NCBI GenBank assembly: GCA_025352795.1
Contig: JANXSF010000037.1
Location: 1 to 46,008 of the forward strand
Direction of reading: 5' to 3'
DNA from: Acidobacteriota bacterium
Lineage (GTDB): Bacteria > Acidobacteriota > Terriglobia > Bryobacterales > Bryobacteraceae
Length of the DNA: 46,008 nucleotides
The notes under the pieces were generated by a model that ran no database searches, had not been told where the DNA came from, and was given only the letters and a program-made list of their open reading frames with translations. The position numbers and the translations under genes were made by a program. This document shows, piece after piece, positions 8,929 through 17,926 of the stretch. The first letter of the stretch is position 1. The number at the start of each line of letters is the position of its first letter.

Positions 8929-10353
8929 TTACCGCAGTTCCCCCACGCGATGCAGCTTCATCAGATTCGTCGTGCCCGGTCGCCCAATTGGCTGCCCGGC
9001 CACCATCACGATCAAATCCCGAATCTTCATCCATCCACGATCCAACAATATCCGATCCATCTGCGTCAGCATCTCATCCGTCGAACTTACCATCGGGGCC
9101 ACAATTGCCTTTACTCCAAAAATAGGCGAAAGTTGGCGCACCACTGCTTCCGATAAAGTGAACGCGTAAATCGGCACTGGGGGGCGATACCTGGCAATTA
9201 ACCTCGCCGTTGAACCTGTCGACGTAAACACTGCAATCGCCGAAACGCCTGCTGTTCTCGCCGTATGATACGCCCCATCCGCAATCATCTCGGCCACCGA
9301 TGGCGATGCCCGCAGTGGCAATTCCACAAATCCAAGATGCTTGCGCGACGCCTCTGCTTCCACCGCAATCCGAGCCATCATCTTCACACTTTCCACCGGA
9401 TACTTCCCCGCCCCGGTTTCAGCCGATAGCATCACCGCGTCGGTACCATCGTAAATGGCGTTGGCAATATCGCTCACCTCGGCACGCGTCGGCACCGGGC
9501 TTTCAATCATCGATTCCAACATCTGCGTCGCCGTGATTACGAACTTGCCATGCTGCCGCGCCCGCTCAATAATCGACTTCTGAATGAATGGCACTTTCTC
9601 CAGCGCCATTTCCACCCCCAGATCACCACGAGCCACCATCACCCCATCGGCTTCTTCCAGAATGGCGTTCAACTGCTCCCAGGCCTCCGGTTTTTCAATC
9701 TTCGCAATAATCGGAATGGTCTTTTCTTTCTCTTCAAGGTAATGCCGCAGCCGCATCAGGTCGGCCGGTTTACGCACAAAACTGAGAGCGATGAAGTCAA
9801 TATCCTGAGTGATGAAGAATGCTAGGTCCGCCATATCTTTCTTAGTTAAAGAAGGAGCGCTAACGGAAACGCCAGGTAGGTTAATGCCTTTGTTGTTGCC
9901 GATCCATCCGCCGTACACCACTTCATGATGTGCGCTCAGTCCATCGGTTTTTATAACACGCAGTTCAACGGCCCCATCGGCCAGCAGCACACGGTCCCCG
10001 GGCTGGACATCGCTGGCAAAGTGGGAATAGCCGGTACAGGCGCGTACGTTGTTTCCAATGACTTCGGTATCGGTTGTAATTTCAAAGTTGCTCCCGGTCT
10101 CAAGGAAAGCTTTGCCTTCCTCAAATTTTCCGAGACGGATTTTGGGCCCTTGCAGATCGACGAGGATACCTACGGAGCGGCCCATGAGTTTGCTGACTTC
10201 CCGAACTCTAGCTACAGATTCTGCATGATCTTGCTGAGTTCCATGGCTGGCATTCAAGCGGAACAGGTCAACGCCTGCATCCATTAACTTCGCGACAATT
10301 TCGTCGGTATTGCTTGAAGGCCCTAATGTGGCAACAATTTTAGTGGTTCTCAT
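8929..10353 (-). CDS. pyk: Pyruvate kinase
   Basis: 474 residues, the usual length for bacterial pyruvate kinase, the last step of glycolysis (phosphoenolpyruvate + ADP to pyruvate + ATP). Landmarks in order: RTTKIVATLGPSS at the N-terminus, LFRLNASHG, ILVDLQGPKIRLG (B-domain entry), IIAKIEKPEAWEQL with the catalytic lysine, DGVMVARGDLGVE, and the signature ITATQMLESM with PTRAEVSDIANAIYDGTDAV. The C-terminal alpha/beta domain follows (GVSAIAVFTSTGSTARLIAR). The start at 10353 gives the canonical N-terminus. It is transcribed alone, divergent from ftsK across a 101-bp region containing a 12-bp inverted repeat. Confidence 0.96.
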   Translation of the reverse strand: MRTTKIVATLGPSSNTDEIVAKLMDAGVDLFRLNASHGTQQDHAESVARVREVSKLMGRSVGILVDLQGPKIRLGKFEEGKAFLETGSNFEITTDTEVIGNNVRACTGYSHFASDVQPGDRVLLADGAVELRVIKTDGLSAHHEVVYGGWIGNNKGINLPGVSVSAPSLTKKDMADLAFFITQDIDFIALSFVRKPADLMRLRHYLEEKEKTIPIIAKIEKPEAWEQLNAILEEADGVMVARGDLGVEMALEKVPFIQKSIIERARQHGKFVITATQMLESMIESPVPTRAEVSDIANAIYDGTDAVMLSAETGAGKYPVESVKMMARIAVEAEASRKHLGFVELPLRASPSVAEMIADGAYHTARTAGVSAIAVFTSTGSTARLIARYRPPVPIYAFTLSEAVVRQLSPIFGVKAIVAPMVSSTDEMLTQMDRILLDRGWMKIRDLIVMVAGQPIGRPGTTNLMKLHRVGELR

Positions 10354-10374
10354 GGTTGGTTGAAGGTTTGTACT

Positions 10375-10428
10375 GCTTAACTATTATGGCAGTCGAGCTA
10401 CCTTAAATTTCTGACATAATAGTTAAAC
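10375..10428. promoter_or_regulatory. Divergent pyk/ftsK control region with mirrored CATAAT boxes
   Basis: Left arm TTAACTATTATG (10377-10388) and right arm CATAATAGTTAA (10415-10426) form a perfect 12-bp inverted repeat spaced by 26 bp. Extended to 18 bp, 16 positions still match. Each arm contains CATAAT in the -10 orientation for the gene on its own side, so the repeat could be two mirrored promoters or a dimer operator. No convincing -35 boxes were found. Confidence 0.5.
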
Positions 10429-10454
10429 CCTAGCTACGCGGCTATATTGCCCGT

Positions 10455-12893
10455 ATGAAATTATTAACACCCACCACAAGACCCAGATTGAATGAGGTCG
10501 TAGGCATCGTATTATTTTTCGCCGCCCTGGCCATGCTGGTCGCCTTTGCCACCTACCAGCCGTGGGACCCATCGTGGAACACCGCCACCCATCTCAAAGC
10601 ACAAAATAAAATCGGTCGACCCGGTGCTATTTTCGCCGACCTCAGCTTCACCGTCTTCGGACTTTCCGCGCTGCTCATTCCCTTGCTGGTTTTTGTGATC
10701 GCCTGGAAATGGTTCCGGTCCGACGCCGTGGAAGCACCGTGGGCGCGCTTCATCGGATGGGTGACTCTGTTTCTATGCGCCTCCACCATGCTGGGCTTGG
10801 CCCCCGATTGGCGATTCTTTTCCGGACGCGTACTCGCCGGTGGATTGCTAGGCTTAGCCACATCAGGATACCTCGAAGAGGCACTCAACCTTACTGGATC
10901 TTTACTGGTGGTTTCCATGGCCACCATCATCTCTTTATATCTGATTTCCACATTCACTCTGACCAAGCTTGAAGGCTGGTTCGCCCGCCCCATTGGCTGG
11001 TTCCGTGGAATAGGATTCCGTTGGCAGGCCTGGAAAGAAGAACGTCAGGAAAGGAAGGCCGAACGTGCAGCCATGCAAGCTGCCGATGAAGCTGAGGCCC
11101 TCAAACTTGAGAAGGAAGACAACCGCAATAACCGCCGTAAGAAGAAAGAAGTTGGCGACCCTGAAATTGTTCCGTTCACCGCCAAAGCCGCCGCTGCCGC
11201 AGCCGGTGCGTCGTCCAACTTTGACGATATCCCCATCCGCGAAACTCCACCGTGGGAGGACCCTCCCGTCCCCGCCGAAGCAGTGGATCACGATATTCCC
11301 ATTCGCGTGCTGGCCGATTTAGATCCTCCCAGTCAGCAGCTTGTCCCCGTTGCGCCTCCGCCTGCCATAGTGCCGCTGGAGCCTGCCAGAAGGAAGCGTG
11401 GTGCCCATGTGTATCGCATGCCCACCACTAAGCTGCTCACTGAGCCGCCCGAACGCAGCGCTTACGATGAACAGGAGTTGAAGGAAACGGCTGGCCGCAT
11501 TAAAGCCAAGTTTGAAGAATTCAATGTGCTGGGATCGGTCACACAAATCAATCCCGGACCAGTTGTCACCACGTTTGAGTACAAACCGGAAGCGGGCATT
11601 AAATACAGCAGAATTACGAATCTGAATGAGGATCTTTGCTTGGGCTTACAGGCCGAAAGCGTCCTCATTGAACGCATCCCGGGCAAGCCCACCGTCGGGA
11701 TTGAAGTGCCCAATACCAAGCGGGAAGTGATCAGCTTGCGCCAGGTGTTGGAAAGTGATGAGTTCATTAATTCCCCTTCAAAACTGACCATTTCCCTGGG
11801 CAAAGACATCAGCGGACGCATTAAAGTTGCCACGCTCGATACCATGCCGCACTTGTTGATCGCGGGTTCCACTGGCGCTGGGAAGAGCGTCATGTTGAAC
11901 ACCCTGATCATGTCGATTCTGTATAAATCCACTCCGGATGAAGTGCGCATGATCATGGTGGATCCCAAGAAATTGGAACTTGGATTATACGAAGGCATTC
12001 CCCATCTGTTGACTCCAGTCATCACCGATCCTAAAAAAGCCACCTATGCCTTACGCAATGCTGTGCTGGAAATGGAACGTAGGCTGAAGCTGCTGGCCGC
12101 CCAGCAGGTGCGCAATATTGACCAGTACAACAAGAAGATACGGGCCATCCTGTCCACTCCCCGTAGCCTGTTTGAAGAAGAGCAAAATTCCGATCTGGAA
12201 GAACTGAAGCCGCTGCCTTACATTCTGATTCTGATTGACGAATTGGCCGATCTGATGATGCTGGAACGTGCAGGCGTTGAAGAATCGGTTACGCGTCTTG
12301 CACAAATGGCTCGCGCCGTGGGCATGCACTTGGTCCTGGCAACCCAGCGCCCGTCGGTCGACGTGATCACCGGCTTGATCAAAGCCAACTTCCCCGCCCG
12401 CATCAGCTTCCGCGTAGCCACTCGCGTAGATAGCCGCACCATTCTTGATGTGATGGGTGCAGATCACTTGCTAGGTAAGGGCGACATGCTGTTTCTCCCT
12501 CCTGGTTCATCGCGGTTAGTGCGAGTGCATGGCGCTTACGTGAGTGAAGATGAAACCCAAAAAGTAGTGGAGTTTTGGAAGTCGCAAGCCGAACCGGATT
12601 ACGATCAAAGCTTCTTGGTTGCCCCGCCTAGCGATGATCCCGATGTGCCAGCGGAAGTGTTTGATGGTCAGGAAGATCCTATTTATCAGGATGCAGTTCG
12701 CGTGATTCTGGAAGTGGGCAAAGCTTCCACATCGGTATTGCAACGGCGTTTGAAGTTGGGCTATGGCCGCGCCGCACGCATTCTGGACATGATGCAACGC
12801 GAAGGGATTGTGGGTCCGCCCGACGGATCTAAACCTCGCGAAGTATTGAAGAAACCCGATTGGCTATATGAGATTGAAGCGCAACTGAAGTGA
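10455..12893 (+). CDS. ftsK: DNA translocase FtsK/SpoIIIE
   Basis: 812 residues. Four membrane helices lie in the first ~165 residues (for example VVGIVLFFAALAMLVAF and SLLVVSMATIISLYLIS). A charged linker follows, then the RecA-like motor with Walker A GSTGAGKSV (about 471-479), YILILIDELADLMM as Walker B, and VLATQRPSVDVITGLIKANFP. A C-terminal gamma winged-helix (about 738-805, YGRAARILDMMQREGIVG) recognises KOPS-type DNA. FtsK pumps chromosome DNA through the division septum and activates dimer resolution. A TATATT hexamer (10443-10448) ends 6 nt before the ATG and there is no Shine-Dalgarno site, hinting at a leaderless mRNA. The stop overlaps the amidase start. Confidence 0.97.
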   Translation: MKLLTPTTRPRLNEVVGIVLFFAALAMLVAFATYQPWDPSWNTATHLKAQNKIGRPGAIFADLSFTVFGLSALLIPLLVFVIAWKWFRSDAVEAPWARFIGWVTLFLCASTMLGLAPDWRFFSGRVLAGGLLGLATSGYLEEALNLTGSLLVVSMATIISLYLISTFTLTKLEGWFARPIGWFRGIGFRWQAWKEERQERKAERAAMQAADEAEALKLEKEDNRNNRRKKKEVGDPEIVPFTAKAAAAAAGASSNFDDIPIRETPPWEDPPVPAEAVDHDIPIRVLADLDPPSQQLVPVAPPPAIVPLEPARRKRGAHVYRMPTTKLLTEPPERSAYDEQELKETAGRIKAKFEEFNVLGSVTQINPGPVVTTFEYKPEAGIKYSRITNLNEDLCLGLQAESVLIERIPGKPTVGIEVPNTKREVISLRQVLESDEFINSPSKLTISLGKDISGRIKVATLDTMPHLLIAGSTGAGKSVMLNTLIMSILYKSTPDEVRMIMVDPKKLELGLYEGIPHLLTPVITDPKKATYALRNAVLEMERRLKLLAAQQVRNIDQYNKKIRAILSTPRSLFEEEQNSDLEELKPLPYILILIDELADLMMLERAGVEESVTRLAQMARAVGMHLVLATQRPSVDVITGLIKANFPARISFRVATRVDSRTILDVMGADHLLGKGDMLFLPPGSSRLVRVHGAYVSEDETQKVVEFWKSQAEPDYDQSFLVAPPSDDPDVPAEVFDGQEDPIYQDAVRVILEVGKASTSVLQRRLKLGYGRAARILDMMQREGIVGPPDGSKPREVLKKPDWLYEIEAQLK

Positions 12894-14296
12894 GCATAAG
12901 CGAACTTTGTTATTTAGGAGCCGTTGCCCAATCCAAGCTTTTGCGCAGTCGCAGTGTATCGGCTGTGGAACTGACGGTGGCGCATCTGGATCAGATTGCC
13001 AGGCATAATCCACGGCTCAATGCCATTGTGACGTTGTGCGCAGATAAAGCTCTGCAGCGCGCCATGGAGTTGGATCAATCCGCGTCCCGTGGCGAGTTCT
13101 GTGGCCCACTGCATGGCTTGCCGGTAGCGCACAAAGACCTGTTCGATACCGCAGGCATTCGCACAACCTATGGCTCGCTTTTGTATCAACATCAAATCCC
13201 CACAGCCAACAGTCTGATCGTCGAACGAATGGAAAACGCCGGGGCCATCTCACTGGGCAAGACCAATACTCCAGAGTTCGGCGCAGGGTCGCAAACATAT
13301 AACGAAGTGTTTGGGGCCACCCGCAATCCCTACGATCCATCGAAGACATGCGGTGGCAGCAGTGGTGGATCAGCAGTGGCATTGGCCTGCGGCATGGCGT
13401 CGCTGGCCAATGGATCTGATTTAGGTGGCTCTCTGCGCAATCCTGCCAGCTTTTGCGGAGTGGTTGGGTTACGCCCATCGGCGGGTCGAGTTCCAAAGTG
13501 GCCTTCTGCTTCCGGTTGGTTTCCGCTGGACGTCCACGGACCCATGGCCCGATCCGTTGAAGATGTCGCCTTCCTGCTATCGGTGATTGCTGGCCCCGAC
13601 GCGCGTTCGCCCATCGCCATTGCCGAACCCGGTGAACTGTTTGCTGCTCCTCTATCTTCCAATCTGAAAGGGTTGCGAATAGCCTGGTTCAAGAATTTGG
13701 ACGATATCCCAGTGGAACCGGAAGTGCGCCAAATAGTGAATGATCGCCGCAAAACTTTCGAAGAAATAGGCTGCACTGTAGAAGATGCCGAACCCGATTT
13801 CAGTGGCGCCAACGAAGCATTCCGAATCTTACGTGCCTGGTATTCGGCATTGAACCATTCTGAGCGGATAGCACAAAATCCTGGCGTACTCAAAGCAACT
13901 CTGGCCAATGAAGTGGAACAAGGCCTGGGATTGGGTGGGGCTGAAGTGGCTCGTGCTGAAAAGTTACGGACAGAACTTTATCATCGAATGCGAGTTTTCT
14001 TTGAACGGTACGATGCGTTTGTTCTGCCCACCGTTCAGGTGCTTCCCTTCCCCGTGGAGCAACCCTACGTTAACGAAATTAATGGTGTGGCTCTTGAAAC
14101 TTACATTGATTGGATGAAATCCTGTTACTTGATTTCAGCAACCGGGCATCCGGCAATATCGGTTCCTGCCGGACTTTCAACAAGCGACCTTCCCGTTGGA
14201 TTGCAGATTGTCGGTAAGCATCAAGGCGAACGAAAGTTACTGGAGTTGGCCTATGGATTCGAACAAGCAGCCGGAGTGAAGAGTGGAAAATGGTGA
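12890..14296 (+). CDS. Amidase-signature family amidase
   Basis: 468 residues. The start is GTG at 12890, overlapping the ftsK stop as GTGA, so the two are translationally coupled. The Ser-cisSer-Lys catalytic triad is complete: K82 (in VAHKDLF), S157 (in CGGSSGGS) and the nucleophile S181 (in GSDLGGSLRNPA). The enzyme hydrolyses an amide bond, but this family includes GatA, indole-acetamide hydrolases and many broad-range amidases, and substrate cannot be read from sequence. There is no GatB/GatC nearby, so it is unlikely to be the tRNA amidotransferase subunit. It is sandwiched in a housekeeping operon (ftsK, amidase, truB). Confidence 0.9.
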   Translation: MSISELCYLGAVAQSKLLRSRSVSAVELTVAHLDQIARHNPRLNAIVTLCADKALQRAMELDQSASRGEFCGPLHGLPVAHKDLFDTAGIRTTYGSLLYQHQIPTANSLIVERMENAGAISLGKTNTPEFGAGSQTYNEVFGATRNPYDPSKTCGGSSGGSAVALACGMASLANGSDLGGSLRNPASFCGVVGLRPSAGRVPKWPSASGWFPLDVHGPMARSVEDVAFLLSVIAGPDARSPIAIAEPGELFAAPLSSNLKGLRIAWFKNLDDIPVEPEVRQIVNDRRKTFEEIGCTVEDAEPDFSGANEAFRILRAWYSALNHSERIAQNPGVLKATLANEVEQGLGLGGAEVARAEKLRTELYHRMRVFFERYDAFVLPTVQVLPFPVEQPYVNEINGVALETYIDWMKSCYLISATGHPAISVPAGLSTSDLPVGLQIVGKHQGERKLLELAYGFEQAAGVKSGKW

Positions 14297-15183
14297 GTGA
14301 AATGGATGGGGTAATTATTGTCGACAAGCCGCAGGGGTGGACTTCGCACGATGTGGTTGGGAAAATGCGACGCCTGGCCAAGACCAAACGGGTAGGGCAT
14401 TTGGGGACGCTTGACCCAATGGCCACCGGAGTTTTGCCAGTAGTGTTGAACCGGGCAACCAGGTTAAGTCAGTTTTATGTTCGTGTGGGCAAGGTTTACG
14501 AAACCACCGTGGTTCTGGGGCAAGCCACCAATAGCTACGATGCCGAAGGCGACCCGATTGGTGAGTTTGTCCCCACGCAATTCAGCCGCGAAGAAATTGA
14601 AACGCAGTTGGCTAAATTTCGCGGACTCATCGACCAGATGCCTCCACCCATTTCAGCAAAAAAGATTAACGGAGTGCCTGCCTATAAACTGGCCCGCAGC
14701 AATCAACCGGTGGAACTTAAGTCTGTCCCAGTGACGGTGGGCCGGTTGGAACTGGTATCGCTGACGGCCCATACTTTACAGCTAATAGTGGAATGTTCCG
14801 GCGGGACTTATGTGCGCAGCATTGCCCATGATTTAGGCATCGCCCTGGGTTGCGGTGCACACCTCAGTCAATTGCGACGAACAAGGTCTGGTGATTTTGA
14901 TCTGAGCAAGGCACTAACAATTGAGCAGCTTACTAAGATGAGCGAGGAAGAGCAGTTGATAGATGCGCTTATCCCCAACTCTGCTCTGCTACCCAACTTT
15001 CCGCATCAACTAGTGGATGCTTCAGTAGAACAGCAGATCCGCCATGGAAGGGACTTCTATACATCGCCGTTTGGAGTTCCGCAAGATGCCAAATTTGTCA
15101 AAGCAGTGGGCAGCAGTGGTGAATTGATCGCTATCGGCGAAGCGAAGCTACCCAACTTATATCATCCGATTATCGTTCTGTAA
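14290..15183 (+). CDS. truB: tRNA pseudouridine(55) synthase
   Basis: 297 residues. It converts U55 of the tRNA T-loop to pseudouridine. The N-terminus (GVIIVDKPQGWTSHDVV) and the catalytic block HLGTLDPMATGVLP with nucleophile D42 are diagnostic. AKKINGVPAYKLAR and CSGGTYVRSIAHDLG follow as expected, and a short PUA-like C-terminal part is present. The gene overlaps the amidase end by 7 nt; an alternative start is the ATG at 14302, four codons in. It is the last gene of the ftsK-amidase-truB operon and is followed by a strong inverted-repeat hairpin (15216-15296). Confidence 0.96.
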   Translation: MVSEMDGVIIVDKPQGWTSHDVVGKMRRLAKTKRVGHLGTLDPMATGVLPVVLNRATRLSQFYVRVGKVYETTVVLGQATNSYDAEGDPIGEFVPTQFSREEIETQLAKFRGLIDQMPPPISAKKINGVPAYKLARSNQPVELKSVPVTVGRLELVSLTAHTLQLIVECSGGTYVRSIAHDLGIALGCGAHLSQLRRTRSGDFDLSKALTIEQLTKMSEEEQLIDALIPNSALLPNFPHQLVDASVEQQIRHGRDFYTSPFGVPQDAKFVKAVGSSGELIAIGEAKLPNLYHPIIVL

Positions 15184-15215
15184 ATTCTGCATCCGAACGC
15201 AACGATACTCCAATT

Positions 15216-15296
15216 CGAGCCGTGACCGCGAGGGAGCGGATCCACCGATGCCGTAATTCAATGCAGAAAACACCGCTCCCTCGCGGTCACGGCTCG
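15216..15296. terminator. Bidirectional terminator-like hairpin from two inverted copies of the GAGCCGTGACCGCG repeat
   Basis: Two copies of the dispersed repeat face each other: 15216-15239 (CGAGCCGTGACCGCGAGGGA, then GCGG) and its exact reverse complement at 15273-15296. They make a perfect 24-bp stem with a 33-nt loop. It sits between the convergent truB (+) and parvulin (-) genes, 32 nt and 19 nt from their stops, so it is well placed to block transcription from both sides. Confidence 0.75.
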
Positions 15297-15315
15297 GTAT
15301 CGAACACTCGCACCC

Positions 15316-16167
15316 CTACTTGCCGAAATACTCTTGGTTGAGCTTATAACCATTCATGATAATCGCATCCAGATCTTTGTGGGCTAACTCGCTGGCCAGC
15401 ATCTTACGTACTGTCTCAAAAGTCATCGGCTGGCGTTCTTCCACTTTTATGATGTGAAAACCGAACTCGGTTTTTATAAGATCACTCACTTGGCCAGTAG
15501 GTAGACGAAAGGCAGCATCCTCAAAGTTCGCATCCAAGGTGCCACGTCTCAAAAAGCCCATATCGCCGCCCGTTTCCTTTGCTCCGAAATCATCCGATTC
15601 GGCTTTGGCCAGCTTGGCGAAGTCAGCACCGGCGGCCAGTTGAGTGCGTAACGCAGTTGCCTTTGTGCGCGCTTCTTCCACTGAAAGTTCACGAAATCCT
15701 GCCCTCAAAGCTAACGGCGACCCTTTGGTACGAATCAGAATCTGACGGACGCGAGGCAAGTCGTAAACCTGCTTCTTCTGTTCGTAGAACGCTTTCAGCT
15801 TTACCTCATCTTTCAGATAATCATCGCGGACTTCCTCAAGGAGTTCGGCAGCCATCAGTTCTTGCGTGAAAGCCCTGATCTTCAACTTGATCTTTGGATC
15901 CTGATCCATCTTGCGGCGTCTAGCTTCAGCTTCCAGCGCAAATGCCTTGCCAAACTCCACCCCAAGTGCCTTGCGCACGGCGGGCTTGGCTAGATTCGCA
16001 TTGGAGTTCTCCTGCCCTGCGGCTAGTTCTTCGAATTCAGCTTTGGTCAGCTTCAAGCCGCTTGCCTCAATGACCGTTGTGGATCCGGTTATTTGCCCGA
16101 ACAGTGAAAAGCTGCTTACAGCAACCGTGAACAAACAAATGCGCGCAAAAACTTGAGTAGAAATCAC
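15316..16167 (-). CDS. Secreted parvulin-type peptidyl-prolyl isomerase (PpiC/SurA-like)
   Basis: 283 residues. The start is GTG at 16167, supported by GGAG 9 nt upstream. A signal peptide (residues 1-25, ending SFSLFGQ) sends it to the periplasm. A SurA-like helical region follows, then the parvulin domain (about 128-240) with the typical LPRVRQILIRTK, ADFAKLAKAESDD, ETGGDMGFLRRGTL, FRLPTGQVSDLI and EFGFHIIKVEER blocks. It probably assists folding of outer-membrane or secreted proteins, of which this window encodes many. It lies downstream of the secreted 16237-17904 gene but is separated from it by a terminator. Confidence 0.9.
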   Translation of the reverse strand: MISTQVFARICLFTVAVSSFSLFGQITGSTTVIEASGLKLTKAEFEELAAGQENSNANLAKPAVRKALGVEFGKAFALEAEARRRKMDQDPKIKLKIRAFTQELMAAELLEEVRDDYLKDEVKLKAFYEQKKQVYDLPRVRQILIRTKGSPLALRAGFRELSVEEARTKATALRTQLAAGADFAKLAKAESDDFGAKETGGDMGFLRRGTLDANFEDAAFRLPTGQVSDLIKTEFGFHIIKVEERQPMTFETVRKMLASELAHKDLDAIIMNGYKLNQEYFGK

Positions 16168-16184
16168 CTTATGTTACTCCCGTT

Positions 16185-16220
16185 AAAATCGAAGGCCAGT
16201 AACTAAACTTGCTGGCCTTC
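16185..16220 (-). terminator. Intrinsic terminator after the secreted-protein gene
   Basis: On the minus strand GAAGGCCAG (16220-16212), a 12-nt loop and CTGGCCTTC (16199-16191) form a perfect 9-bp stem followed by GATTTT. It lies 17 nt after the stop of the gene ending at 16237 and just upstream of the parvulin ribosome binding site. Confidence 0.7.
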
Positions 16221-16236
16221 TCAAATGATTTAATTA

Positions 16237-17904
16237 TCAGTTGCAATTCGGGAACTTGAAGCTGGCAATACGAGTACGCCAGTTGAAAGTTCCAGTGGCA
16301 CCAATGTACTGGGTTGTGTACCAGAAGGTGCAGTCATCCGACGGGTCAATCTGCATGGCGGAATAGTCACCCCAGCGGGAAAGTGAAGATGCAACACCTT
16401 GACTACCCGTTCCAGCGATCACGGTCTGCTCTGTCCGCAGTAAGTTGATCGGATCGGTACGGCGACGTCCTGCAATGCGGATGGCAGGGTTCATGGTAGC
16501 GGAACTTGCCGAAAAACCGATGCCGATGTTGCCCAGCTTATCGAAAGCAGCAGAGCCCATCCAACGGTAAGTGGCATTGGGATTGTACGTGCTGTTTTGG
16601 TAAACCACAGGAGGATTGGCACCCGGATTCCGAATTTCCCACCACCGTAGTTGCGCTGCGACAGCAGCAGGGTTGATATCAACACTCTGCGTAAATAAGA
16701 GCGCGTCATGCGTACCAAAGTTGCGATAAACCAAGCGGTACATGTGACGGTCACCCAAGGTATCCAACTTTTGGGTGGTCCCTAATTGTGGTGCACACGC
16801 ATCGGGACTATCGTTGCACGGGGCAATCGTGTTTGCATCCAGCGGGAATGCTACAAAAGAAAATACCGCTCCACCGAATCCATCGGTAAAAGTAGAATTC
16901 GCTGGAACCAAAAAGTTGGGTACAAATTTGGTGAGTTGCATTGTGTACGGAGCGGTGGTTGTAAAATCCCAATCCCAACTGATGTGGTAGTTTGGTGTGC
17001 CAACAGGCGGAGGCGTGGTCCCGTCAAAGTCCGATGGCAAATAAGCGAAGCGGGTAGTGCTGTTAAAACAAACCGAAGTGGCCACATTTCCTAGCAACAT
17101 TTGGGCTCGATCATAAGCGCAAGCTCGTCCGCCTGCAAAAGATGACCCAGTTGTAAACATGTTGTATGTTGTATAGTATGCGTCAGGCCAGACGCCAATC
17201 TTGGCATAATCTGGCAGGACGTTCCCAAAATCGAACTGATACAAGTTATAGGTTCCCAGTGCATTATTGGTAGTGGAAACCGCAAAACATTGGGCGTTTA
17301 ATGTAAAGCCATTGTTGAAGGCAAATTGGGATAGAATCCAGCGGTCTGCAATACGGTCATACTGCACCATTGGATCGCCACGGTTGAAGTCGCGGCAGAG
17401 TGATCCAGCAGGAAGTGTGGCCCAGATTGCGTTGCCTGGCAGGAACCCTGTCCCGCCCAGCAGCTTGTTACCCAGTTTATCGAACACTGCGTATTGAGAA
17501 TTCACCCATTGAACTATCTGGGTGGGGCTTACGCCCATTGTGGTATCTGGTGGAGCACCAGTGATCGCAAAACTAGGTGTGCCTAATCCAAGTCCGTCGA
17601 AGTTAGCGGAAATCGCTGCCCCCAAAGGCTGATAATTTGCCGTCTGGTTGTACGGAGTGTTCGCCGGGACACTCACCAACGGTGCAGGCACAAAGCCCTT
17701 GGTCTCAGATGGAATCCTGGGGATTGAGTGGGAACGTTCCACATACCCGCCAATACCTCTGTACAAATTGGCCGGTTCCATCTGCGCAAGCGTTTCCATG
17801 GGTTGGGAAACGGCCATTGCCGAAGAGGAAGTAACAATGGGACCCGAAACTTGGGCCGTTGCAGCAATTGCCGCAAACAAAGAAAGGAATAGAGCGTTGC
17901 GCAT
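16237..17904 (-). CDS. Secreted protein of unknown function
   Basis: About 555 residues from the ATG at 17904. The frame is open upstream to 17967, but that part overlaps the PEP-CTERM gene and lacks a signal. The chosen start gives a clean signal peptide (MRNALFLSLFAAIAATAQ), with AAGG about 14 nt upstream. The mature protein is rich in aromatic residues, Asn, Thr and Gly. It has recognisable blocks (DTTMGVSPTQIVQWVNSQYA, GDPMVQYDRIADRWILSQF, IGVWPDAYYTTYNM, WRTRIASFKFPNC) that I remember from other large secreted proteins, but I cannot attach a named domain. Six to eight cysteines suggest disulfides. It follows the PEP-CTERM gene by 22 nt and is probably co-transcribed with it. Confidence 0.8.
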   Translation of the reverse strand: MRNALFLSLFAAIAATAQVSGPIVTSSSAMAVSQPMETLAQMEPANLYRGIGGYVERSHSIPRIPSETKGFVPAPLVSVPANTPYNQTANYQPLGAAISANFDGLGLGTPSFAITGAPPDTTMGVSPTQIVQWVNSQYAVFDKLGNKLLGGTGFLPGNAIWATLPAGSLCRDFNRGDPMVQYDRIADRWILSQFAFNNGFTLNAQCFAVSTTNNALGTYNLYQFDFGNVLPDYAKIGVWPDAYYTTYNMFTTGSSFAGGRACAYDRAQMLLGNVATSVCFNSTTRFAYLPSDFDGTTPPPVGTPNYHISWDWDFTTTAPYTMQLTKFVPNFLVPANSTFTDGFGGAVFSFVAFPLDANTIAPCNDSPDACAPQLGTTQKLDTLGDRHMYRLVYRNFGTHDALLFTQSVDINPAAVAAQLRWWEIRNPGANPPVVYQNSTYNPNATYRWMGSAAFDKLGNIGIGFSASSATMNPAIRIAGRRRTDPINLLRTEQTVIAGTGSQGVASSLSRWGDYSAMQIDPSDDCTFWYTTQYIGATGTFNWRTRIASFKFPNCN

Positions 17905-17926
17905 ATATTTTTGATTTACCTTATGA

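Noticed and set aside
11462-12043. 193-residue minus-strand frame inside ftsK
   Set aside because: Antisense shadow of the conserved FtsK motor domain.
12890-14296. Amidase as GatA of the tRNA amidotransferase
   Set aside because: The triad is shared by all amidase-signature enzymes and no gatB or gatC adjoins it.
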